Source: an uncultured Lachnospiraceae bacterium (GTDB taxonomy: Bacteria > Bacillota > Clostridia > Lachnospirales > Lachnospiraceae). Taken from it: 14,438 bases of DNA. A program made the position numbers and the translations under genes. The first letter of the stretch is position 1; every line of letters starts with the position of its first letter. Shown here one piece after another: positions 6,656 through 13,907 of the stretch. Below the pieces are notes generated by a model. That model saw only the letters and a program-made list of their open reading frames with translations, did not search any database and had not been told where the DNA came from. The stretch is taken from contig CAJTZH010000062.1 of the NCBI GenBank assembly GCA_910584325.1, forward strand, positions 1,500-15,937, in the 5' to 3' direction.

Positions 6656-7651
6656 TTAATTTAACCCAAACGTCTGCAAAATCCCATCAAACTCCACGGA
6701 ATCCGAAAATCCTTCCATTACCTTCATGCGGTCTTCCCTGCCGGATTCCAACACTTCTACCCAGCCTGCAAGTCCGATTTCATCCGCTTCTCTTCCCATA
6801 AATGTCCGATAAAGAACCTTGACGTACTCTTCATTATTCAGGTTCTTTTCCAGAAATTCATCCGAGAAAATAAAGCTCTGCGCTGCCTGTTTCGGTGTAT
6901 TGCTCTTTTCAATAATGACTTTGCACCAAGCCTCTAACCCGTCCGGCTCATACTCGCGTCCGAGCGCTTCCGTGTAACATCTTGCCACAAACTTTGTAAT
7001 ATCCGCGTTCTGGTTGCGGTAATGGGCAAGAGCATCCGCCAGCCTTCCCACCTCAAAAACATTTCCCACTTTAATCTTGTATTCACTGCATATATCCGCA
7101 AATTCCACCGAATAGATAAATCCGGCGAAAACTTTTTCCCGTTCCACTCCCGCGTCAAGCTGGGATACCCACGACGCTTTTCCGCCTGCGTCGGACGCAC
7201 GGTTCATAAACGTATTGTAGAGAATTTCCACAAACTCCTCGTTGGAGAGATTCTTTTCCTTGCACTCGTCACTAAACACAAAACCGTAGCCGATATCCAC
7301 GCCGTTGGATTTCTTTTTAATAAGGGTGTCTGTCCATGATTCCAAACCGATTTCGTCGGCTTCACGGGCAAGGACGAGGGTGTAAAGGCGGTTGACAAAT
7401 GCATGAACCGGGTCCTCTGGTTCCAATGCTATAATCGTAAAAGCTCCCAGACTATCTGTTCTCAATGTAAAATAGCTGCCGTACTTATTAATATCCTCAT
7501 CTTTTAACCGAGAGGCATCATGCAATACAATAATATTATCGTCTTTTGTCATTCCTGCCGGATACTGAAGTTTTAGCATAATCGTTCCGTTAAGAACAAG
7601 TGGTTCATTCCCAGCCACACTATTATATGCAGAAATATTTATAGAAAACAA
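6656..7651 (-). pseudogene. 5'-truncated DUF4214 surface protein gene
   Basis: An open frame of 331 codons whose C-terminal ~250 residues match the DUF4214 tails of the two genes further right (for example GREYEPDGLEAWCKVIIEKS and FMNRASDAGGK). The first ~80 residues look like the end of a larger surface domain (GTIMLKLQYPAGMTKDDNII ... LRTDSLGAFTIIAL), of the kind that ends Ig-like or repeat modules in clostridial secreted proteins. There is no signal peptide, no Shine-Dalgarno before the ATG at 7651, and an in-frame stop lies just 6 nt further upstream. The frame breaks off exactly where toxin copy 2 is also truncated. I read it as a fragment left by a deletion. It could still be expressed if an upstream transcript supplies translation, but secretion is unlikely. 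Confidence 0.75.
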
Positions 7652-7654
7652 TTT

Positions 7655-7717
7655 GCTTATATTTTGTTTGTAGTATTTACAGCGATGTCCTACTTAGATA
7701 ATCACAAAAAGAAATAA
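7655..7717 (+). pseudogene. Toxin remnant, copy 2 (start lost)
   Basis: In-frame codons for AYILFVVFTAMSYLDNHKKK and a TAA stop align with the core and tail of the copy 1 peptide. No ATG, no Shine-Dalgarno and no sense promoter remain; sequence to the left belongs to the truncated DUF4214 gene. The C-terminal half has drifted by base substitutions but stayed in frame. Confidence 0.7.
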
Positions 7718-7841
7718 GCATCCTCAACCCGTCCAAAGTTAGAATGCTTATTTGTTAGTAATTATCACAACCAAGGGCAATCGAAACTCATATCCGACAA
7801 CCTTTCTAAGTAGATTATCTACTAGAACTGCTAATTTTCAA
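7706..7841 (-). ncRNA. Decayed antisense antitoxin unit, copy 2
   Basis: The promoter-like TTGAAA (7841-7836) and GATAAT (7819-7814) have a 16-nt spacer, weaker than in the other copies. The RNA would start near 7807 and end at the stem AAATAAGCAT/ATGCTTATTT (7712-7721 / 7744-7753) followed by five U on the minus strand. The stem differs from copy 1 but still pairs. The sense terminator on the right (AGAACTG ... CTCTT) has largely lost pairing. Interval includes the promoter. Whether it is transcribed is uncertain. Confidence 0.5.
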
Positions 7842-7900
7842 GTACCTCTTTTCATTTTTTTAGTTCAGCAGACCACATACGATTCATTTTTATAAATTTT

Positions 7901-10129
7901 TTAATTCAGCCCAAACGATGCCAGAATTTCCGCAAATTCAACCGAATCCGAAAATCCTTCCAATACTTTCGCCCTGTCTTCCCTGCCGGATTCCAGCACG
8001 TTCACCCACGCCGCAAGTCCTCCTTCATCCGCTTCACGCCCCATAAATGTACGGTACAGAATCTGCACATACTCTTCGACGCTTAAATTTTTCAAAATAA
8101 ATTCTTCTGAAAAAATAAAGTTCTGCGCCACCTGCTTTGGCGTATTACTCTTCTCGATTATCACCTTACACCAAGCCTCTAAGCCGTCCGGCTCATACTC
8201 ACGTCCCATGGCTTCTGTGTAACAACGTGCCACAAACTTTGTAACATCCGCATTCCGATTACGATAATTCTGCAGCGCTGCCCACAGCGGAGCCACATCC
8301 TGCACGTTACCCGTATTGATTCCATAATCAGAACAAATAAGCGCAAATTCCTGTGAATAGACAAATCCCTCAAATATTTTTTCACGCTCTACGCCTGCAT
8401 TAAGCTGGGATACCCACGCCGTTTTGCCGCCTTCATCGGATGGGCGGTTCATGAATGTATTATACAAAATCTCCACAAACTCTTCGTTGGAGAGATTTCT
8501 CTCCCTGCATTCTTTACTGAATACAAAACCGTATCCCGCATCTACTCCGTTAGAGTCATGGTTTTTCAAGCTATTCGTCCATGAAATCAAGCCCTCTTCA
8601 TCATATGCCCTTCCAAGAACAAGTATATACAATCTGCTCACAAATTCCTGTATCTTATCTGTACTTTCCGGCTCTGTCGGCTCTTCCGGTTTTGTTGTCC
8701 CTCCGGTAACAGTAATCCTGCAAACTGCTTTCATTTCACCATACCTTGCCGTGATATCAGCAACTCCATTTGCCACGCCTGTAACAACGCCATTATTATC
8801 AACAACTGCTATTTTATCATCCGAACTGGACCATTCAAAATCCACTTCACCCTTATTAACGGACGCATTAATTTTTACCTTTTTTCCGGCTTCAATCTCT
8901 GCCGTATATTTATCCAGTGTGATTGTCAATTCATCATCTTCACGTTCTTTTACGATATACTCTTTACCATCATGCCAAACAGTAGCTGGTATATCATCTG
9001 CCGACGGATTCAATACATCTATAACCTTGGCATATCTGCTGTCCAGACCGACATTATCATTTACCATAAAATAGACATAATTATCATCCGTAAAATATGA
9101 CGTATCATATTGAGTTACCGTTGAGGAAGTGGAATCATATTTCAACTCAGGCGTGTACGCACTCCACCATTGTTGTGCTTCATGAAAACCATCCGCATCT
9201 TGAATGGACTTATCGCTTTTATTATAATACACATAAGATATTCCATAAAAGTCCCCGTCTATTTTCCGATCATTCCGGTCTCCCCATGTTACATCAACCG
9301 CATACCACTCATCATGCAACTTTATAAGATTCCATGCATGATAATTGCTCGCCACTGTTATGGTATCAACCCCGACTGCATTCATCAAAATCTGCATGAC
9401 TGCCGTATATCCGGTATAATCCGCCCTCCCGTTGCAAACCAGACTGTATGCCGACTGATAAAACTCACTGTCCAAATCATATACCGTATTATTTGCCAGC
9501 AAATCATATGCTATTTTCTCTTTGTCCTCATCATACTTACCTTCATTAACCAATAAAACCCATTCGCCAAGTTTATTTTTAAAAGCTTCTGTTGCCAGCC
9601 TGCGTGTTTCCCCATCCTGAAATTCATCGTACAGCTCAAACCAGACAGCACTATAATCAATTGTATATCCTATCGTGCCGCTCAAAAAATAGTACTGCGG
9701 ATTAGAATACAAAAATAAATACGCGGTATCCAGTAATTTTTCACCGTCAATTCCTTTGGTATTCCCAATCTTTCCGGTAACCTGCACAGTCTGTGTCCCG
9801 TTAACGACTTCAAGACAGCTTGCCTCAAGACCGTCCCAAATCTCTTGCTCCGCATCGGTAAGCTGATTATAATAGTAATCATTGGAAAGACTGATCCAAT
9901 ATTCATCCTCCGGTGATGACATTCTGCTTCCGTAATCATATAATTCAATCTCATCCGCTTCCTCTGCGTGAAGCTCAAATTTTTCAAACCCGCACCTGTC
10001 CTCATAGCATGTAACACTCTGCTCTTGGACATCCTCCACCGTACCAGCATTTACCGGCACCGGATTCAGTACTCCTGCCAATATCATAACCGCACACAAA
10101 AATCCTGATAATCTTATATGTTTCTTCAA
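7901..10129 (-). CDS. Secreted transglutaminase-like / Big2 / DUF4214 protein lacking the catalytic Cys
   Basis: About 742 residues. In order: signal peptide (hydrophobic to about 28, cleavage near VNAG); a domain shared with the paralogue at 10631-12640 (SPEDEYW, DYYYNQLT); a transglutaminase-like core at about 205-285; a region with YVYFMVNDN; a bacterial Ig-like Big2 domain at about 400-475 (WSSSDDKIAVVDNNGVVTG); a Pro/Glu/Thr linker; and a DUF4214 tail from 495 to the end. In the core, His 264 (YHAWN) and Asp 279 (AVDVTWGD) are kept, but the catalytic Cys is replaced by Tyr 238 (NGRADYTGY, against NGRTVCAGY in the paralogue). It is therefore probably not an active transglutaminase/protease. 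I chose a TTG start at 10129: AGGAGG is 6 nt before it, whereas the ATG at 10135 touches AGGAGG, and the paralogue has the same TTGAAGAAAC start. Likely surface or exported. Confidence 0.85.
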   Translation of the reverse strand: MKKHIRLSGFLCAVMILAGVLNPVPVNAGTVEDVQEQSVTCYEDRCGFEKFELHAEEADEIELYDYGSRMSSPEDEYWISLSNDYYYNQLTDAEQEIWDGLEASCLEVVNGTQTVQVTGKIGNTKGIDGEKLLDTAYLFLYSNPQYYFLSGTIGYTIDYSAVWFELYDEFQDGETRRLATEAFKNKLGEWVLLVNEGKYDEDKEKIAYDLLANNTVYDLDSEFYQSAYSLVCNGRADYTGYTAVMQILMNAVGVDTITVASNYHAWNLIKLHDEWYAVDVTWGDRNDRKIDGDFYGISYVYYNKSDKSIQDADGFHEAQQWWSAYTPELKYDSTSSTVTQYDTSYFTDDNYVYFMVNDNVGLDSRYAKVIDVLNPSADDIPATVWHDGKEYIVKEREDDELTITLDKYTAEIEAGKKVKINASVNKGEVDFEWSSSDDKIAVVDNNGVVTGVANGVADITARYGEMKAVCRITVTGGTTKPEEPTEPESTDKIQEFVSRLYILVLGRAYDEEGLISWTNSLKNHDSNGVDAGYGFVFSKECRERNLSNEEFVEILYNTFMNRPSDEGGKTAWVSQLNAGVEREKIFEGFVYSQEFALICSDYGINTGNVQDVAPLWAALQNYRNRNADVTKFVARCYTEAMGREYEPDGLEAWCKVIIEKSNTPKQVAQNFIFSEEFILKNLSVEEYVQILYRTFMGREADEGGLAAWVNVLESGREDRAKVLEGFSDSVEFAEILASFGLN

Positions 10130-10181
10130 TTTCATCCTCCTGACTGCTATAAATTATAATTTCGTGCTGCATCTCAATACT

Positions 10182-10210
10182 ACTATAACTTTATTACCTG
10201 ATTAAAGCAA
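10182..10210 (-). promoter_or_regulatory. Candidate promoter of the 7901-10129 gene
   Basis: Minus strand TTGCTT (10210-10205), 17 nt, TATAGT (10187-10182). It would start transcription near 10175, about 45 nt before the TTG start. A TATAAT nearer the gene (10154-10159) has no matching -35 at proper spacing. Confidence 0.45.
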
Positions 10211-10299
10211 TCTCTATTTTCATTAGTTTCCCTTATTTTTGTTTGCGCGTCTGTTCTATATATAGTATAATAATACTGTATAATCGAAAAGATAATCAT

Positions 10300-10401
10300 A
10301 AAAGAAATAGCATCCTCTACCCGCCTAAAGTTTAGGATGCTATTTCTTTATGTATCTTTTTACTGAGGGCAATCGGAACTCGTGTCCGATAACCTTTCTA
10401 A
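10300..10401 (-). ncRNA. Orphan antisense antitoxin RNA (copy 3)
   Basis: Promoter TTGAAA (10436-10431), 17 nt, TATAAT (10413-10408); start near 10401. The RNA ends at the stem GAAATAGCATCC/GGATGCTATTTC (10304-10315 / 10335-10346) followed by four U. Its 5' half matches the copy 1 antisense RNA almost base for base (one difference across the block from ACTGAGGGC to CCTTTCTAA), so it could pair with the copy 1 toxin mRNA. Confidence 0.6.
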
Positions 10402-10417
10402 GTAGATATTATATACT

Positions 10418-10449
10418 AGAGCTGCCTGTTTTTCAAGCAGCTCTTTTTA
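10418..10449 (+). terminator. Sense terminator of element copy 3
   Basis: AGAGCTGC (10418-10425) pairs with GCAGCTCT (10437-10444), followed by TTTTT and a further T-rich run. It corresponds to the copy 1 terminator at 6585-6615. Confidence 0.7.
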
Positions 10450-10458
10450 TTTTTTTAA

Positions 10459-10610
10459 GTTCAGCCAGACCACGAACGGCTGACAAATCGTGCCAGCACG
10501 GATTTGTCAGTTGTTCTGTGGTCTGAGTGAGCGCCCGTTTATGAGCAAAGTTAGCTGCATTTGCAGCGGGAAAGCGTCGGAGGCGCCTTTGCGAATGGGC
10601 GAGGCTGAAC
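10459..10610. repeat. 152-bp self-complementary element with terminal inverted repeats
   Basis: Bounded by GTTCAGCC (10459-10466) and its complement GGCTGAAC (10603-10610). Inside are two large arms. Arm 1 (10466-10525) is nearly fully paired: CAGACCAC/GTGGTCTG, GAAC/GTTC, two G-T pairs, CTGACAAATC/GATTTGTCAG, then a small tip. Arm 2 (10532-10601) has CGCCC/GGGCG and GCAAAG/CTTTGC, with an inner hairpin GCTGC-ATTT-GCAGC and a second small GCG/CGC hairpin. No ORF of note lies in it. It looks like a non-autonomous mobile repeat or a structured RNA. A stretch matching its left end (GTTCAGCAGACCAC) occurs at about 7863-7876, in the same place relative to element copy 2. Confidence 0.6.
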
Positions 10611-10630
10611 GGATGATATATTTTAAAATC

Positions 10631-12640
10631 TTAATTCAACCCAAACGACGCCAGAATTTCCGCAAATTCCGCCGAATCCGAAAATCCTTCCAGTACCTTT
10701 GCCCTGTCTTCCCTGCCGGAATCCAGTACATTCACCCACGCCGCAAGTCCACCTGCGTCCGCTTCACGTCCCATAAACGTCCGGTACAGAACCTTAACAT
10801 ATTCCGTGTTGTCCAAATTCTTCTGTGTAAACTCATCGGAGAAAATAAAGTTCTGAGCCACCTGCTTCGGCGTATTGCTCTTTTCTATAATCACCTTACA
10901 CCATGCCTCTAATCCGTCCGTCTCATAAGTTCTTCCCAAGGCCTGCGTATAGCATCTTGCAACAAACTTCGTCAGGTTGGCGTTTCGATTCCGGTACTGC
11001 ATCAGAGCGCCTGCAAATCCCGGCACACTGTCAACGGTTCCTACGTTAATTCCGTATCTGCTGCATACATCAAAAAATTCAGCCGACAATACAAAACCTT
11101 CAAAAACTTTCTCTCTGCCCACACCTGCGTCAAGCTGGGATACCCACGCCGTTTTTCCACCTGCGTCTGACGGACGGTTCATAAACGTATTATAAAGAAT
11201 TTCCACAAACTGCTCATTAGAAAGGTTCTTTTGCTTACATTCATCACTGAACACAAAACCGAATCCCGCGTCTACACCGCTTGATTTCTTACTTAGCAGA
11301 GCATTGGTCCATGACTCAAGACCGGCCTCGTCCGCCTCGCGCTGTAAAACAAGATTATAGAGGCGTCTGACAAAACTCCTGACTTCCACCGCAGCCGAGT
11401 CTTTTACAATATAGCTTTTACTGTTGAAGGAAACATTTGCAGGTATCTGTTCGGACACCGCGGTATCCAGTACGTCAATCGGCTTTGCGTATCTGCTGTC
11501 CAGTCTGTTATTGTCATTAACCATAAAATAAATATAATTTCCCGCAGTAAAGTACGGCGAACTATATGAAAGCACACTTTGTGCCTCCGCAGAATCATAT
11601 TTTACCGCCGGTGTGTATGCGTTCCACCATTGCTCCGGATAATGCGAATTGTTACCGTATTGAATCGTCGCGTTGCTTTTATTATAATAATCGTAAGAAA
11701 TTCCGCTCCATCCGGCGTATTTATCTTCCATTACTATAATATCATCAGATTCCGGCGCGCTTAATACGTCGGGACTCCACTCGCTGTCAAAATTCATGTC
11801 GTCGTCCTGGTCTCCCCATGTAACATCAACCGCATACCATTCGTCATGAATTTTAATCAGATTCCATGCATGGGTGCTGCTTGTCACCTCGATGGTATCA
11901 ATGCCTACCGCATTCATCAAAATCTGCATTGCTCCCGTATACCCCGCGCAGACAGTTCTTCCGTTACAAATTAGGCTGTATGCCGACTGATTATACTGGC
12001 TGTTTGCGTCATATTTCGTATTCCTTACCAATAAGTCAAAAGCAATCTTCTCTTTGCCCTCGTCATATTTTCCCGTGTTGACAGCGGCAACCCACTTATC
12101 AATTTTACTTCTGAAATTATCCGTTGCCTGCCTGCGTGTCTGTCCATTCTGAAACTCGGTATATATATTCAGATAAACGCCTGTTATACCACTTGAATTG
12201 CGAAGGAGCGTAAATGAATTTTCCAGAAAATAATACTGCGGATTGGAATATTTAAATAAATATACCAATTCTATCATCTGTTCTCTGGAAAATCCACCAT
12301 TATTCTGAACCGTCTCCGTATGTTCGAAATTCTGATTGCCGGTTATGACGTTCAGGCAGACAGCCTCCAAATCATCCCATACACGTTTCTGGGAAGCAGA
12401 AAGCTGATTATAATAAAAATCACTTGAAAATTTCATCCAATATGCGTCTTCCGGTGAAGCCAGCCTTGTTCCGGTACTATATACGTCCGTTTCGTCGTCC
12501 GATACGATTTCGTAAACCTCCGGCTGTTCAAAACCACATTTCTCATCATACTGCTCCGCGAATACAGAAAACGGACAAAACAGTCCCGACATCACAAAAA
12601 TCACCAAAAATACTACAGATAATACATTACGTTTCTTCAA
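10631..12640 (-). CDS. Secreted transglutaminase-like DUF4214 protein (active-site triad present)
   Basis: About 669 residues: signal peptide (to about 28, SVFA|EQ), an N-terminal shared domain, a transglutaminase-like core with Cys 231 (NGRTVCAGY), His 257 (THAWN) and Asp 272 (AVDVTWGD), a YIYFMVNDN region, and a DUF4214 tail from about 421 to the end. Unlike the paralogue at 7901-10129 it has no Big2 domain; the DUF4214 part follows directly. The TTG at 12640 is preferred: AGGAGG lies 6 nt before it and the paralogue starts the same way, whereas the ATG at 12676 has the signal sequence too far in and would overlap moeA. The gene follows moeA by 26 nt, so readthrough from moeA is possible. 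Likely a secreted or cell-surface cysteine peptidase or cross-linking enzyme; substrate unknown. Confidence 0.85.
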   Translation of the reverse strand: MKKRNVLSVVFLVIFVMSGLFCPFSVFAEQYDEKCGFEQPEVYEIVSDDETDVYSTGTRLASPEDAYWMKFSSDFYYNQLSASQKRVWDDLEAVCLNVITGNQNFEHTETVQNNGGFSREQMIELVYLFKYSNPQYYFLENSFTLLRNSSGITGVYLNIYTEFQNGQTRRQATDNFRSKIDKWVAAVNTGKYDEGKEKIAFDLLVRNTKYDANSQYNQSAYSLICNGRTVCAGYTGAMQILMNAVGIDTIEVTSSTHAWNLIKIHDEWYAVDVTWGDQDDDMNFDSEWSPDVLSAPESDDIIVMEDKYAGWSGISYDYYNKSNATIQYGNNSHYPEQWWNAYTPAVKYDSAEAQSVLSYSSPYFTAGNYIYFMVNDNNRLDSRYAKPIDVLDTAVSEQIPANVSFNSKSYIVKDSAAVEVRSFVRRLYNLVLQREADEAGLESWTNALLSKKSSGVDAGFGFVFSDECKQKNLSNEQFVEILYNTFMNRPSDAGGKTAWVSQLDAGVGREKVFEGFVLSAEFFDVCSRYGINVGTVDSVPGFAGALMQYRNRNANLTKFVARCYTQALGRTYETDGLEAWCKVIIEKSNTPKQVAQNFIFSDEFTQKNLDNTEYVKVLYRTFMGREADAGGLAAWVNVLDSGREDRAKVLEGFSDSAEFAEILASFGLN

Positions 12641-12666
12641 AATTTTCCTCCTAACCGGCAGATTTT

Positions 12667-13881
12667 CTACCTGCATCCTTTAAAATAGCGGATTGTAACT
12701 TCATCACCGGGCTTTATCCGCTCTCCTGCCCTCAAATCAATAAAACAATTGCACTCCGTAAGATTATGAATTACGGAAGACGCATGTAGCGGCGACGGAA
12801 TATGGACTTCACCGTCCTTGGCATACGCACGGATGAGTCTGCGCATTTTATTGACCTTCGTATATTCACCCGATAAAACCGCCGTTGTTTTCTTTGTTTC
12901 AAACGAACTGCTTTGCATCAGTCCTGCCATTGCGGACCAGAAATATAGTTCAAAATTCGCAATAGCGGCGTAAGGGTTTCCCGAAAGACTCAATATCACT
13001 TTCCCGTCCAGCCAGCCTGCCATCGTCGGCGTTCCGGGCTGAATGTTGGCTCCTCGAAATAACACCTTGGCGCCAATTTTTTCAAGGACTTTTGGGATAA
13101 TATCCCGCTTTCCAACCGATACGGCTCCCGTCGTTATCACAAAATCCGCATTCCTTAACGCAGATTTTATCGCTGCCGCCAAAAGTTCCTCTTCATCGGC
13201 ACAGGTCTGCATCCGTTCTACCACAAGCCCTTCTCTTTTGATATCCGCGGCAAGCATATACGCCGTGCTGTTATATATTTTGCCGGGGGCAAGCGCCTCT
13301 CCGACCTGCATCACTTCCGTTCCCGTCGATATAATAGCTGTTTTTGCGCTTCTACGGACGGTAACCTGCTCTATGCCAAGGCTTGCCAGCAGTCCCACGT
13401 GAACGGAAGAAATCCCCGTATTTTGTTTGATTACAATGTCGCCCTTTTGAATGTCTTCTCCCACACGACAATAATTAACGTACGGTTTCACGGCTTCATA
13501 CACACATACCACCGATTCGCCATAATCAGTATCCTCCTGGCGGACAACTGCGTCAAAACCTTCCGGCACATAAGAACCGGTCATCACTCTCACCGCCGTA
13601 TTCTTTTCATAAAGAATTTCTTTGTAGTCACCCGCCAAAAGCTCGCCCAAAACGTTCAGCCTAACCGGATTTTCCCTTGAAGCATGCTCCACGTCCGAAG
13701 CAAGAACCCCGTATCCATCCATCGCCGATTTCGGAAATGTAGGAACCATCATTCCCGCAGTCACGTCTTCCGCCAAAATTCTGCCGTGACATTCGGTAAT
13801 ATTGACTCTTTCCGTCTCCTCTATAGGGTTAAGCGCATCAAGCAGATGAGAAAGACATTCCTCAATTTCCATTCGCTTCAT
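12667..13881 (-). CDS. moeA: Molybdopterin molybdenumtransferase MoeA
   Basis: Inserts molybdenum into adenylylated molybdopterin. The 404-residue product has the full MoeA layout: PTFPKSAMDGYGV (47-59), TGSYVPEGFDAVVRQED (101-117), the MogA-like domain with TAIISTGTEV (181-190) and TTGAVSVGKRDIIP (250-263), LSLSGNPYAA (297-306), and a C-terminal domain IV. The usual TTGGVSVG-D-x-D loop here reads TTGAVSVGKRD, with Ala for the second Gly and Lys for an acidic residue. The ATG at 13881 follows GAGGAG by 9 nt. The gene lies 26 nt after the dihydrofolate reductase gene on the same strand, so they are probably co-transcribed. It is separated from the other Moco genes by the DUF4214 block. Confidence 0.95.
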   Translation of the reverse strand: MKRMEIEECLSHLLDALNPIEETERVNITECHGRILAEDVTAGMMVPTFPKSAMDGYGVLASDVEHASRENPVRLNVLGELLAGDYKEILYEKNTAVRVMTGSYVPEGFDAVVRQEDTDYGESVVCVYEAVKPYVNYCRVGEDIQKGDIVIKQNTGISSVHVGLLASLGIEQVTVRRSAKTAIISTGTEVMQVGEALAPGKIYNSTAYMLAADIKREGLVVERMQTCADEEELLAAAIKSALRNADFVITTGAVSVGKRDIIPKVLEKIGAKVLFRGANIQPGTPTMAGWLDGKVILSLSGNPYAAIANFELYFWSAMAGLMQSSSFETKKTTAVLSGEYTKVNKMRRLIRAYAKDGEVHIPSPLHASSVIHNLTECNCFIDLRAGERIKPGDEVTIRYFKGCR

Positions 13882-13907
13882 AACCGCCCGCTCCTCTAAT
13901 CCATTTT

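Larger units (their letters stand above)
10243..10457. repeat. Toxin-antitoxin element copy 3, toxin ORF deleted
   Basis: Third copy of the small convergent element. It keeps the sense promoter TTGCGC-17-TATAAT (10243-10271), then jumps from the leader straight to GATAATCATAAAAGAAATAG (10291-10310), the codons of the toxin tail. About 120 bp present in copy 1 are missing, including the Shine-Dalgarno, the start codon and the hydrophobic core. The antisense promoter, antisense terminator and sense terminator are all intact. Sense RNA can probably still be made but encodes nothing recognisable. Confidence 0.7.

Noticed and set aside
6298..10450. CRISPR array or simple tandem repeat
   Set aside because: Copies are about 200-300 bp, separated by kilobases, and differ by internal deletions; there are no short regular repeats with spacers and no cas genes.
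10459..10610. tRNA or tmRNA, because of the cloverleaf-like fold
   Set aside because: The arms are far too long, there is no T-loop or anticodon arm of proper size, and no CCA end.
10490..10912. 140-codon open frame on the plus strand
   Set aside because: It starts inside the folded element and runs opposite the DUF4214 coding region; no credible Shine-Dalgarno or domain.
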